A DNA stretch of 64,000 nucleotides, from assembly GCA_032622095.1 (NCBI GenBank), contig CP136065.1, positions 208,792,151 through 208,856,150 of the forward strand. The letters run 5' to 3'. The position numbers and the translations under genes are program-made. Each line of letters starts with the position of its first letter. The stretch's first letter is position 1. Positions 51,868-62,163 of this stretch are shown here, one piece after another. The notes under the pieces were generated by a model. That model was not told the origin of the DNA, did not search any database, and was given only the letters and a program-made list of their open reading frames with translations. This DNA is from Siphonodentalium dalli. Lineage: Eukaryota; Mollusca; Scaphopoda; Gadilida; Siphonodentaliidae.

Positions 51868-52789
51868 GTCCCCCGACTCGAGTGGTAAACTTCATGATTG
51901 GAATTGTTAGAAGGATACTATTTGCAACAATGTTATACAGTATATAGATGTTGCAAACCACCGCAAAATTTCTTGGACAAAACAACCCGATGAACAAACG
52001 CATGCAAACGCGAAAAAATGATATTTTTGTATTAGCTATATAGATGTTGCATATCACCAACATGTTAGGAACAATATCCCAAAGTTTCAAATCTCTACAT
52101 TTAAAACTGTAGGTGGGGTTGATTACACCATGAAGGTACCCAATCTCATCCAAAAGGCAAAAATGTTCCAAATTTTCTAAGTCGAAAACCCCCCAAAAAT
52201 ATGGAAAAAATGATATTTTTGATTAGCTATATAGATGTTGCAAATCACCAACATGTTAGGAACAATATCCCAGAGTTTCAAATCTCTACATTTAAAACTG
52301 TAGGAGGAGTTGATTACACCATGAAGGTACCCAATCTCATCCAAAAGGCAAAAATGTTCCAAATTTTCTAAGTCGAAAACCCCCCCCCCCCAAAAATATG
52401 GAAAAAATTATATTTTTGATTAGCTATATAGATGTTGCAAATCACCAACATGTTAGGAACAATATCCCAGAGTTTCAAATCTCTACATTTAAAACTGTAG
52501 GAGGAGTTGATTACACCATAAAGGTACCCAATCTCATCCAAAAGGCAAAAATGTTCCAAATTTTCTAAGTCGAAAACCCCCCCAAAAATATGGAAAAATT
52601 TATATTTTTGATTAGCTATATAGATGTTGCAAATCACCAACATGTTAGGAACAATATCCCAGAGTTTCAAATCTCTACGTTTAAAACTGTAGGAGGAGTT
52701 GATTACACCATGAAGGTACCCAATCTCGGACGCACGGACGCACGGACGAGGGTCATTTCTATAGTCCTCCGACGGAAACGTCGGGGGAC
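51868..52789. mobile_element. Tandem-core element nested in the LINE 3' UTR
   Basis: About 3.7 units of about 190-197 bp (TTTTTGATTAGCTATATAGA, then TGTTGCAAATCACCAACATG, then AAAACTGTAGGAGGAGTTGA, then CCAAAAGGCAAAAATGTTCC). Left edge GTCCCCCGACTCGAG. Right edge has ACGCACGGACGCACGGACG, then the hairpin CCGACGGAAACGTCGG and GGGAC. The subterminal GTCCCCCGAC / GTCGGGGGAC pair is inverted. ACGG-type repeats plus a right-end hairpin resemble pearl/Helitron-like elements, but the core sequence is unrelated to 41632-44104. Precise ends in the 3' UTR are uncertain. Confidence 0.6.
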
Positions 52790-52873
52790 AACAATGAATT
52801 TGAAGTCAACAAGTATTGTATTTCATTGTAATTACAATGAACAGTTCTAAAACTTGTAAATATTGATTGATTA

Positions 52874-55800
52874 TTACAGTAGGTGTGAGACATCAATGGC
52901 AGATATAAATTTTAAAACACATTTGGGTCTTTTTAAAAGATCCTGCATGCTTGTAGCATGTAAGTACCTGGCTCGGGTTGGAGTATTTTCAGTACATTCA
53001 ATTAAAATATGTTTGACTGTTAAAAGGGGGTTTCCGCTGCATGTACATACAGGAGGAGTCTCCTTCAGAATAAGATATTTATGAGTCAGACGAGTATGTC
53101 CAATTCTAAGTCTTGTAATTATAACGTCATTATGACGAGGGGAGATCTGGTTATGATTTGTATTAACTGTTGAGATGATATCTCTTAATTTATTTGATGG
53201 GAGTGAGTCCCACCTTTCTTGCCATTTTGAGTGTATATGATTACGAATTTGTGGTTTTAAATCACTGTGTGGTAAGTTCATATTTTCTATAGGGAAAGTC
53301 AAGGCCTGTTTAGCTGCCTTGTCCACCTTTTCGTTTCCCGGGATACCCATATGGCTAGGTATCCAGTAGAATAAAACGTCGAATCTATGTTTGGACATGA
53401 TATTGTATTTCTCAGTAACTTTATGTATAATTGGATGATCAATCCGATGATTCTGCATAGCCAAAAGACAAGAAAGGGAGTCTGAACAAATTATTGATTT
53501 CCTTTTATCGTGTTGATGAATATATTCAAGTGCTTTTAAAAGAGCAATAGCTTCAGCACTAAATATGGATGTGTGGTCAGGAAGACGGGATTGTATACAG
53601 TCATGTTTACAAATGACAGCAGCAGATACCTTTTCAGCTTCCTTAGAACCATCAGTATAAACGTAAGTATAGTCTTGATGACTATTCCGGAATTCATTAA
53701 AATGTTGTTGGTATATGATGGGACTTGTTTCCTTTTTCTTCAAACTATGTAATTCGGAATGAACTACGGGTCGTTTTGAGAGCCACGGAGGTGCTCTTGG
53801 TAATTTGTATTGAGCTACATCTATAAAATCGATACCTGTATTTTGTATGTGCTCTTCCATTCGTACGCCAAATGGTTGAGCAATTGTTGATCGTTTTTTG
53901 AATTGGGAGACAAAGCATGGTCTGAATACACAATCATATGCTGGGTTAGATTTATTGGCTGCTAGCTGAGCAGTATATTGAAGACTAAGCTTCAAACGAC
54001 GATCATGTAATGATGGTTCATTTGCTTCCATGTATAAACTCTCTACAGGAGAGGTACGAAAAGCCCCAAGACACAAACGGAGACCTTGATGATGGATAGT
54101 ATCCAGTTTTTTGAGGTATGATTTACATGAAGAGGCATACACTATTGACCCGTAGTCAAGTTTTGAACGTATGAGTGATCTATATAAATGTATCAGAACA
54201 GTGAAGTCAGAACCCCATGAATTGTTAGATAAAACTTTCAACAAATTGAGAGTTCTGAGACAACGAGTCTTCAGATCCTCAATGTGTGACCTAAATGTAA
54301 GTCTCCGGTCAAAAATGAGACCCAGAAATTTTGTTTCATCAACAACGACAAGTTGGTCCTTATCAAGTTTTAAAACAGGATGGTCATGTTGTTTATGTTT
54401 CCTACAAAAGTGCACACACTTTGTTTTGGATATTGAAAATTTAAAACCATTTCTTTTTGACCAATCAGTAAGTTTGTTAAGGCATAGCTGTAGTTGTCTT
54501 TCTATAGTTGCCATATGCTTGCTGCTATAGCATATTACAAAATCATCTACATATAGTGATCCTAGAACATCCTTTGGGAGTGTTTTAACAATACTGTTGA
54601 TCTTGATACTAAAAAGGGTTACAGAGAGTATACTTCCCTGTGGAACCCCCATCTCTTGGATAAAAGGATCGGATAGTGTAGATCCAACTTTAACTTTGAA
54701 GGTTCTATCCTTCAAGAAATTGAGAATAAAAACAGGCAGTCTGCCCCTAAGACCCATATCAGATAGGTCTTTCAAAATTCCATACTTCCAAGTGGTGTCA
54801 TATGCTTTTTCTAAGTCGAAAAACACTGCGACTGCATGTTGTTGTTTTATGAAAGCTTCACGTATATATGTTTCTAGGCGCACAAGGTGGTCGAGTGTGC
54901 TTCTATGCTTTCTAAAACCACATTGCAAGTTTGAAATTAAATTATTTGTTTCTAAAAACCAGACCAGTCGATTATTCACCATCCGTTCCATTGTCTTACA
55001 AACACAGCTTGTAAGAGCAATGGGTCGATAATTCGTAGGATTTGTATGATCTTTTCCTGCTTTTGGAATCGGTATAACATTTGCTTGTTTCCAAATGGTT
55101 GGGAAATTTCCAGATTCCCAGATCGTGTTAAAAATCTTCAACAGGGCAGCTTTGGAAGCATTTGGTAAATGTTTCAATAATTGATAGGGGATGTCATCCG
55201 GGCCTGCCACAGTATCATGCGATTGTGATAGTGAATCTTCCAATTCTATCAATGAAAACGGTTTATTGTAATCTTCAGCATTTGTAGACCTAAAATTCAA
55301 TTTTGTTTTTTCCGCCGTTTTCTTATGTCGTTTAAAATCAGCAGTGTAATTATTTGCTGAAGAGTTTTTGCCCATGGTAGCACCCAATTTGTTAGCTATT
55401 TCTGGAATATCAGTGAATGAAGTAGTTCCCTCTAGGAGATGTTTAACTCCTTGTCTTGCGTTTTTTCCACGAATTTTATTTATCATCTGCCAAACTTTTC
55501 TCGGGGGAGTTTTGTGATCTATATTATTGACGAATTTACGCCATGATGTTTTCTTCTTGTTACAGATGAGACGTTTGGTGACAGCTCGACACTGTCTCAT
55601 ATTATTTAAATTTGACAGACAGGGAAAACGACGGTATTGTCGTTCTGCTCTCTTTCTGTGATGAATGGATTGTTTAATATCCTCATCAAACCATGGCTTA
55701 CGTTTAAATGAATTTGTCGAGGATTTTGGTATTGTTTCTTCAGCAATACTAGTAAGTATATCATTGAAAGTAGCAATCTGATTGACTGTATTTGCGAAGG

Positions 55801-56557
55801 CATCAGAGATAATTCTTTCTTCACATCTTTGTTGGAATAATGTCCAATCTGCTTTATTAAATTTCCAATATTGGTGAGGGTCGTGTTCAGGTTGCTTACT
55901 TTCAATGATAATAGGAAAGTGATCACTACTGTGTAGATCGCTGCAGATATTCCAGTCAAAATCTGCGAAGATCTCACCTTGAGATAGGGTAAGGTCTATG
56001 GCAGTGTATGATCCGTTTCCTGAATGTATGAAGGTTGGATTTCCGTCATTAAAAATGCATAGCTGTTGATGGCCTAAAAAATGTTCAACAATATTACCTT
56101 GTGTATCTGTATGGATACAAGAGTCATCCCAAAGTGAGTTATGCGCATTGAAATCTCCTAGTAAAATATATGGTGAAGGAAGTTGGGATGTGAGGTTTAT
56201 AAAATCTTGTTCTGTAGGAGATGACTTTGGAGGTATATAAACTGAACAAACTGTGATAGTTTTGGATAGTGTAATTCTTAATGCAACTGCTTGGATATTT
56301 GTATTGAGTTGTACAGTGCTATGAATGATAGTATTTTTCACTAAGATACTTGAGCCACCTGTGGCCCTACCATCTGTTCCAACTGGACCATATTTTGAGT
56401 ATATCTGATAATTTTTGAGGGATATAGAGTCTGTTTGTTTCAGGTGTGTTTCCTGAAGACAAATAACTGCAGGGTTGAACTCTTGAGTCAATAAGGCTAC
56501 TTCTGAGTGATTATTTTTAAAACCTCGAACATTCCATTGTACGATTTTGTGAGCCAT
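52874..56557 (-). CDS. LINE ORF2: endonuclease-reverse transcriptase-RNase H, 1227 aa, intact
   Basis: Residues 1-220: APE-type endonuclease with QWNVRG (7-12), CLQETHL (Glu36), GDFNAHN (Asp135/Asn137) and SSDH (Asp212/His213). Residues about 440-760: reverse transcriptase with NYRPIALTS (509-517), FFDLEKAYD (Asp581), GVPQGSILS (637-645) and YVDD (669-672). Residues about 960-1090: RNase H1 with YTDGS (Asp969), AEAIAL (Glu1002), CSDS (Asp1026) and GNEKVDKAA (Asp1079). C-terminal C-x-C-x9-H-x4-C (1171-1188). All catalytic residues are present and no stop interrupts the frame, so the enzyme could be functional. The ATG lies two bases after the ORF1 stop in another frame, which suggests termination-reinitiation. 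The product nicks target DNA and copies the element RNA by target-primed reverse transcription. Confidence 0.95.
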   Translation of the reverse strand: MAHKIVQWNVRGFKNNHSEVALLTQEFNPAVICLQETHLKQTDSISLKNYQIYSKYGPVGTDGRATGGSSILVKNTIIHSTVQLNTNIQAVALRITLSKTITVCSVYIPPKSSPTEQDFINLTSQLPSPYILLGDFNAHNSLWDDSCIHTDTQGNIVEHFLGHQQLCIFNDGNPTFIHSGNGSYTAIDLTLSQGEIFADFDWNICSDLHSSDHFPIIIESKQPEHDPHQYWKFNKADWTLFQQRCEERIISDAFANTVNQIATFNDILTSIAEETIPKSSTNSFKRKPWFDEDIKQSIHHRKRAERQYRRFPCLSNLNNMRQCRAVTKRLICNKKKTSWRKFVNNIDHKTPPRKVWQMINKIRGKNARQGVKHLLEGTTSFTDIPEIANKLGATMGKNSSANNYTADFKRHKKTAEKTKLNFRSTNAEDYNKPFSLIELEDSLSQSHDTVAGPDDIPYQLLKHLPNASKAALLKIFNTIWESGNFPTIWKQANVIPIPKAGKDHTNPTNYRPIALTSCVCKTMERMVNNRLVWFLETNNLISNLQCGFRKHRSTLDHLVRLETYIREAFIKQQHAVAVFFDLEKAYDTTWKYGILKDLSDMGLRGRLPVFILNFLKDRTFKVKVGSTLSDPFIQEMGVPQGSILSVTLFSIKINSIVKTLPKDVLGSLYVDDFVICYSSKHMATIERQLQLCLNKLTDWSKRNGFKFSISKTKCVHFCRKHKQHDHPVLKLDKDQLVVVDETKFLGLIFDRRLTFRSHIEDLKTRCLRTLNLLKVLSNNSWGSDFTVLIHLYRSLIRSKLDYGSIVYASSCKSYLKKLDTIHHQGLRLCLGAFRTSPVESLYMEANEPSLHDRRLKLSLQYTAQLAANKSNPAYDCVFRPCFVSQFKKRSTIAQPFGVRMEEHIQNTGIDFIDVAQYKLPRAPPWLSKRPVVHSELHSLKKKETSPIIYQQHFNEFRNSHQDYTYVYTDGSKEAEKVSAAVICKHDCIQSRLPDHTSIFSAEAIALLKALEYIHQHDKRKSIICSDSLSCLLAMQNHRIDHPIIHKVTEKYNIMSKHRFDVLFYWIPSHMGIPGNEKVDKAAKQALTFPIENMNLPHSDLKPQIRNHIHSKWQERWDSLPSNKLRDIISTVNTNHNQISPRHNDVIITRLRIGHTRLTHKYLILKETPPVCTCSGNPLLTVKHILIECTENTPTRARYLHATSMQDLLKRPKCVLKFISAIDVSHLL

Positions 56558-56559
56558 GA

Positions 56560-58047
56560 TTATGGTGGGGTAATTTTTGTGATCTCCACCCCATTCCGAA
56601 TCTTGATGTCGGGATCTGGTGGAGGTCTGGATGATTCTGGTTTGGATAGTCCAAGGGAGGGATTTATCTCCCCTGTGGATTGACTATCCATCATTTCAGT
56701 ATCAGCTATCTCAATTTGGGATAGAGCACTGAATAGATTCCTTGTGCTAAGTGGGGTGAATTTTATTATGTCACCAGACATAGTTTCAAATTGGTCTTTG
56801 GACTTTTCAGTCTTACTCATCCTCTGGGAAGGAGGGTGGAGCTGTGGTGTACTTATAATTTCCTTCTTCTTACTTGGAGCAACAATTGGCTTGTTTTGAT
56901 TAGTATTTGTTTTCTTCGGGACAAATCTTTTCAAGGGTGAGAAAGCTACTTTGTCTTGTTCTGTTATGTTTTCTGTCTGTGAACTTGAGGATGGTTTATA
57001 AATCATCTGATTTCTTGGGGCTATTTGCCGATAATTATTGATGGAGTCTGCTGGATTTGGATTTTGAACCCTTGTTATAGGGTGATAGGAAACAGTTGTT
57101 TGTGCATAGGAATCTTTTGAGTTTTTCATTGTAATTGATTTTATTATTTGTGAGAATGATTTACTTGTTTCTAATGTATTTGTAGTATTCTTAGCTATAA
57201 CAATATTCCGAGCTTCTGGGAATGATACATTCTGTAGGGTTTTAACTTTTTGGATTTCAAACTCTTCGAGCCATTTTGGACACTTTCTATATGATGCAAT
57301 ATGATCTTCTGAACAGTTGACGCATTTTGGCTTTTGTGAGCACTGTTCGTCACCAATTGTGTGTTTGTCTTCACCACATCTAAGGCATGTTTCTTGTCGC
57401 CTGCATTGATTTTGACCATGGCCATATCTCAGACACTTGAATCATCTTAACGGGTTTGGAATGAAAGGGGAAACTTTCATTTTCATATATCCTACTATAA
57501 TTGAGTCAGGTGGAGTGGTGTGGTCAAATGTCAGAAGATACGATCCAAGGGGGATGATTTTATCGCCCTCCTTCCTCGTGAACCTTCTCACACTTGTCAC
57601 TTCTTGGGTTTTAAGACCTTCTAAAATTTCACTCTCTGGAACACCATCTAAATCCCTTGTTCTTATTAAGCCCTTGGAGCTATTTAAAGCCGAATGTAAA
57701 GTCACAGTAACAGGAACATCAGCCAGTGATGTCACATTCAGAAGATTATCAACTTGTGTTTTCTTGATTGATTCTAGTAAAAGGCTACCATTTCTTAATT
57801 TCTTAATAGAGTTTATTTCACCAGCAAGACCTCTAAGACCCTTATCAATTACGAAAGGAGATAATTTCAAAGGGGAATCATCTATAGATTTCAAAACTAG
57901 AAATTTTTTATATGGAATTGATGTTTTATTGACTGGTAGAAATTCTTCAAGTGGGAGTGTTCTCCTTCTTTTCAATGGTATTTGGTTTGTTTGAGTTGAA
58001 TTAATCATGTTATGTAGTATTATTATTCGGTGTACTGGGACTGCCAA
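56560..58047 (-). pseudogene. LINE ORF1 (gag-like, three zinc knuckles) with one in-frame TGA
   Basis: Minus-strand frame of about 495 codons, open except for TGA at 57442-57444. N-part: RRTLPLEEFLPVNKTSIPYK, then an RRM-like FLVLKSIDDSPLKLSPF... and a basic segment. C-part after the stop: three CCHC knuckles, [*]FKCLRYGHGQNQC, CLRCGEDKHTIGDEQC and CVNCSEDHIASYRKC, then a polar tail ending VEITKITPP. The TGA replaces exactly the first Cys of knuckle 1, a one-base change from TGC or TGT. The family binds element RNA. The upstream Met at 58047 may not be the true start; MINSTQTN (about 58011) is an alternative. It is called pseudogene only because of the stop. Confidence 0.85.
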
Positions 58048-58569
58048 CCGCCACGGATTACCCTTTATATCAACGGGCCAACGCAGAGCCTGGTAGTTAT
58101 TCGTCAGGTTGTGTTGAGCAGTTACCGGTTCACTATACTGTCACAGTTTGAACCACATATGCAACTTCAAACCGATCGATTGACTCGTTGAGCCACCGCC
58201 TTCTGAGGAGTGAAATAATGTCAAGATATAAACCCCACAAAATTCAGCACAACAGCCATGAAATCATTACAATCCATACTGGGTCGAAACAAAAGACATT
58301 TCTCTCCTCAGGGCATGTCATGACAAGAGCCGATCAGTCAAGCCGAGCCAACTTGACCGCCTGTCTAGAGTGAATCCTGGGCCAAAGGAGCGTGTTGCAG
58401 GAACAGATTCCGCAGGAAATGTCCCACTCAACTCACCAGGACCCCATTTTCCACTCGCACAGGTCGCACCTCACGGCAAACGAGGCGCCACATTAGGGGA
58501 TTCCTACCCCTCGCAGTGGTGCGGTAGGCCTATTCTACCCCGGGCCCACACAGGGAAAGTTTATAGCCA

Positions 58570-58846
58570 AATTTATCAAATGTGGTATTTGAAAAATAAA
58601 TAACATCCTTATTAAAGCATGAAGTAAGTTTGATCTTTCATCAATCTTAATGTATATTTCCTAGTGCTGTGTTTATCAAGTAATACTTTCCCACAACACA
58701 AGTTGGCATTTTATGTCATTTTCGGTCGAGGTAATTCAATATTTCTGCAGCTGGATAAAAAATATCAAAATAAAAAAAAAATAAAAAAAACCCTAATTTT
58801 TTCACTTCGTTATCGGAAACATACTATCTTTTTTCTTTGGCCTTAC
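58570..58846. other. Unmatched sequence right of the LINE
   Basis: AT-rich with an A run near 58770-58790. Not present in copy A; together with 50876-51374 it forms the pre-insertion target. No gene is seen. Copy-A homology resumes at ACTGAAGGAAAATCC (58848). Confidence 0.35.
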
Positions 58847-59178
58847 TGAAGGAAAATCCAGAGAAACATTTCATACGTTACGCGTTCTGACTAGGCCGGA
58901 TAAATTGTGAATTTAAATACAAGTTCGCCAATTTTGTTCGCATGGATGTACACAAATATCGAAAAAGACTGAATTTCATGTAAAAATAATATTTCAATTC
59001 CTGGAAGAACTATAGTACCGAAACAGATCAACAACAGTACTGTACCCGAATATCGCTGACCAACCTGTATGACCGGGCATATGTCCATCACATGAAAACC
59101 ACTGATAATGACATTGGGATGAAGTACTTGAAAAGCAATACATTCAATTGAGATAGAATTGATAAAGGCGAAGAGTTT

Positions 59179-59487
59179 TTGTTGCAAGTGGGGGATAGAC
59201 TGCGGAAAACACGAGTTAGTCTGCGGACGCTTCGTCGTCAACGAAAACGGATGCGAGTGTGGGAAAGGATGTGGGAGTTGGCAGATATAGATGGACAGAT
59301 CAAGGCAAAGACAGATGAGATGAAGGCGCTGTCTGCTACATGGCTTGATCTGATGTGGCATGTAAATACAGATAGGGACATGCTGCGGGAATTGCAAGCC
59401 TGCCTTACAATAGACTACTGTGTGAATGTGATGTTGTTAATTCAGCTCTGCTGTAATGTACATCAACTGAACAAATTTGACCCATGA
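59179..59487 (+). CDS. Basic coiled-coil-like ORF of unknown function, copy B
   Basis: Open frame matching 21842-22150: VSLRTLRRQRKRMRVWERMW, then DGQIKAKTDEMKALSATWLD. Compared with copy A there are about three replacement and three silent differences in the part I compared, which does not indicate strong constraint. Function unknown. Confidence 0.35.
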   Translation: MLQVGDRLRKTRVSLRTLRRQRKRMRVWERMWELADIDGQIKAKTDEMKALSATWLDLMWHVNTDRDMLRELQACLTIDYCVNVMLLIQLCCNVHQLNKFDP

Positions 59488-59598
59488 TAAGTCACTACAT
59501 TACCAGTAGGTCCCTACTTAGGACACGGCGTTGGAACTTGGACAGTCGTCACATAACAAAGAAAATTTTCAACTAGAGAACATCATCAAAATTGCAAA

Positions 59599-59989
59599 TT
59601 AACCCTTTACCCAACAGAACTGCCCTGTGCCAATGCATTCTCTTATATATGCGAGTCAACCATAGGTCGCCTCGCATATATAAGAGAATGAATTGGCTTA
59701 ACACATTAAAAATTATAAAATTGTTAAAGAATGTAAGAAAAAATGGTAAAAAAAAGATTTTTTTTAGGCCAATGCATTCTCTTATATATGCGAGGCGACC
59801 TATGGTCGACTCGCATATATAAGAGAATGCATTGGCACAGGGCATAACTGTAACTATCACAATGTGGTCAAGGAGCCGGTTCCAATGATATCCATATTTG
59901 TATGGTTCTATTGAGACAGACCGAAGATATTTTAGGCTGTTGAAGCTTTATTTGGCCGGTTTTGGCCGGTTTGTTGGGTAAAGGGTTAA
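59599..59989. mobile_element. TTAA MITE (CCCTTTACCCAACA ends) with two palindromes, copy B
   Basis: Counterpart of 22262-22662. The central A/T tract is shorter by about 10 bases, and one palindrome arm carries GAATGAATTGG for GAATGCATTGG. TTAA on both sides. Confidence 0.75.
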
Positions 59990-60151
59990 AACACACTGCT
60001 GAAGAATGTTACATGTACTGTAAAGTTGGCCAGGCCTGGACCTCAATTGCTGCCAATTGTGATTGATGCCGCCACAATGATGCAACTCTTAAACCACCAA
60101 ATGTTTACAAAAGTGGAAGTTCATAGAAATATAAAGTACATTTCCACAACA

Positions 60152-60236
60152 CTATTCCCCCTTTTATAAATTTAAGAGTTATTCCCCCTTTTATAAATTT
60201 AAGAGTTATTCCCCCTTTTATAAATTTAAGAGTTCT
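60152..60236. repeat. 27-bp minisatellite, 3 units, copy B
   Basis: Three units of the array that has five in copy A (22828-22966). Confidence 0.9.
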
Positions 60237-60275
60237 GTGGGATTGAAACAAAGCTCTATTTTTTTACAGGAATAA

Positions 60276-60321
60276 TGAAAGTGCCAATGATACTGAAGCT
60301 TGACTCAAGTTGAGCTAAAAA
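60276..60321. mobile_element. Minimal pearl-like relic, copy B
   Basis: Identical in structure to 23003-23048, so it predates the large duplication. Confidence 0.5.
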
Positions 60322-60711
60322 CAAGGGTTACAGAATGAGTGAAGAAAATGTTTCCAGCATTAAGTTTTTTTTTTACCTAAACAGGACCAAGTGTTCAAAG
60401 AATCAATCAAGAGGGTTGTTCTGTTCTGTAATACCACCTTCCTACAAAGTGCATTCATGAAACTCTTCAGAAACACATGATAGAAACATCAGCAGTACCA
60501 AAGGGAAGAGTAAGTTCAACGACACGAAGATAGCTTATATACGAACTATCTTCTTCAGATACTTCCCCACTCAACCGGTCTCATTGGAAGGAAGCATGTG
60601 GAAGGTGGCAATAACAACACTCGATCAGGCAAACAGAAATGCACAAAACAACAAAATTAAGAAGAAGCTGGATGTCAGAGCTGTGTATACATACTCCTGC
60701 TAGAACAGAAC

Positions 60712-60862
60712 CAAGCCTTGAAATAGTGTGTCTGTCATTTGCAGAATGAGGTCCCCAGAGAGTGAATTTAGTGATGCTATCCCGCATAGCGGGCTAGCAT
60801 CACCAACCTCACCCTCTGGGAACCTCATTCTGCAAATGACAGACACACTATTTCAAGGCTTG
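60712..60862. mobile_element. hAT-type hairpin MITE, monomer, copy B
   Basis: One hairpin between CAAGCCTTGAAATAG and CTATTTCAAGGCTTG, with perfect 8-bp duplications AACAGAAC at 60704-60711 and 60863-60870. The large duplication ends inside the right duplication. Confidence 0.9.
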
Positions 60863-60870
60863 AACAGAAC

Positions 60871-61659
60871 ATCACTCTTGATATAGCGATTGACCAATAA
60901 GCCTTTCATATTGCACATCGGGGGAGAACGGTCAATGGGAAATGAATTCAAATGATATACAATGCAAGTCTCACAGCTTTGGAAATAGTGCAAACACAAA
61001 CACACTGGCCAAACGTTTCATTACCAATGTTTTACAGGTTCATGGCACACTGTACATGCCTGGTCTCATTTTAGACCAACTATATTCTTTGGATTCATGG
61101 GGGCATGTGAAAAGTTCAATGAGATTCAAAAGGAAGGAGTTCAAGCAGTTTGGCTAGATCGATTGTTAAGAGTTAATGGTGTGATTGTTGCTTGCGCTAA
61201 TAAGTCCATACAATCTGTCACAATACTAACTGACTATAATGTTCCTCAATAAAATGGTAACATACTGGATACGATGCATGTGCCAAATAGCCGATTTGCA
61301 GGGCCCTATTAATATGCACAATTTTACCTTGATACGTAATAAACTCAAACAAACTTCAGCTGAAGTTACAAATTTCACTGGAGTTTCATTTATTGGTAAT
61401 AGTCATTTCTTTGCCCGAGATATTAGTATGACCTTTTAGTAATTTTAGCAAATTTAACCCAGTGAAGATAGCTCACTACCAGTATTCAGTGTAACTACCA
61501 AAAACTTGACCCAACAACTTTGATGTGAACATCTTATCTTGTTCCACTGTAGTTTAGTCGCACTTTCCAACTTTTAAATTGATGTACATTTATAAACCCA
61601 ACTTCCTGAATCAATAATATGGAAGAAACCTAATAATTGTGTTGAATAATTCTTTTCAG
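60871..61659. other. Unique interval upstream of the BEN-domain exon
   Basis: Short open frames (60942-61157, 61239-61439) show no motif. The right end is a polypyrimidine tract and CAG at 61659. The interval is probably intron. Confidence 0.35.
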
Positions 61660-62122
61660 TGACAGGAGAATGATGGCGCTAGAGAAGGAGGTTGAAGAGC
61701 TCAAGAACGAGCTACGACGCTTTAAACGTTGTGTTCGCTTGCTTGAGCAAGAACGAACGGAGAGGGTGCCTGATCAACAGGTGTCTAAATCTAAAGATTA
61801 TGACGAAATGCTGTACAATGGATATAGGAAATCAGACCTTAGCCACTCTGTTGAGAAAGTAGGGATGACAGAGGGCGTTGAGGTGCTGCTTAGAAAGCTG
61901 ATTTCTCTGGAAGAGATCCGGAGTTCTTCCATGAGTGGAAAATGTAGTGCAAAATCTGGGGTTGATGGTCCGAGGCCCGCTGTGGACCAGGACAAAGTCC
62001 GTATTATGAGTGCTGTCCTTCGGGACAGATTTAGTGAAGTGTTTGCAAGAAAGACAATGGTAGAGAAGGTCCAGAATATCCAGAAAGTGGAAAGGATGAA
62101 ATTTAAAAAGATCTCATCTTAA
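61660..62122 (+). CDS. BEN-domain protein, terminal exon with N-terminal coiled coil
   Basis: After acceptor TTCTTTTCAG the frame reads MMALEKEVEELKNELRRFKR (coiled coil, heptad Leu/Val), a polar linker, and then VLLRKLISLEEIRSSSMSGK, GPRPAVDQDKVRIMSAVLRD and MVEKVQNIQKVERMKFKK. The order L-x-x-L-I/F-x-x-E-E-I...S-G-K...R-P-x-(L/V)-D-x-x-K-V...F...I-x-x-K matches BEN domains, which bind DNA in chromatin regulators and in some DNA viruses and transposons. Stop at 62122. The ATG at 61670 is ten bases inside the exon, so this may be either the first coding exon or a later one. It is more intact than the BEN-like exons of copies A and B and not closely similar to them. Confidence 0.6.
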
Positions 62123-62163
62123 ATTGTATCCTTTCTTACTTTCTGGATGTTCTGTAAATAATC

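Larger units (their letters stand above)
51388..58556 (-). mobile_element. Full-length I/Nimb-type LINE with 13-bp TSD
   Basis: Flanked by a perfect 13-bp direct repeat AAGTTTATAGCCA at 51375-51387 and 58557-58569. On the minus strand it has a GC-rich 5' UTR (58556 to about 58050), ORF1 with zinc knuckles, ORF2 with APE-type endonuclease, reverse transcriptase and RNase H, and a 3' UTR ending CGTTAAACCCCAATCAATCA in an (AATC)n tail. RNase H after RT plus an APE endonuclease and CCHC gag fits the I group (Nimb is known from molluscs). The clade call is by architecture, not by phylogeny. A separate tandem-core element interrupts the 3' UTR. ORF2 is intact, ORF1 has one stop. Confidence 0.93.
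27547..60868. repeat. Large direct duplication, copy B (33.3 kb with insertions)
   Basis: Same order as copy A with the following main additions: 37247-37646 (TTAA MITE), 38569-44188 (composite array), 44282-49682 (TIR transposon) and 50850-58846 (replaced stretch that contains the LINE). Removing these leaves a length close to copy A. Breakpoints are AGTATAGATAATGG at the left and the right TSD of the hairpin MITE at the right. Confidence 0.92.

Noticed and set aside
54171-55031. Plus-strand ORFs opposite the LINE ORF2 (119 and 144 codons, plus others)
   Set aside because: Antisense shadows of a frame with clear catalytic motifs.
57442-57444. TGA at a cysteine position of LINE ORF1 read as selenocysteine
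   Set aside because: No SECIS-like hairpin was recognised, and a Cys-to-stop point mutation in a transposon gag is far more likely.
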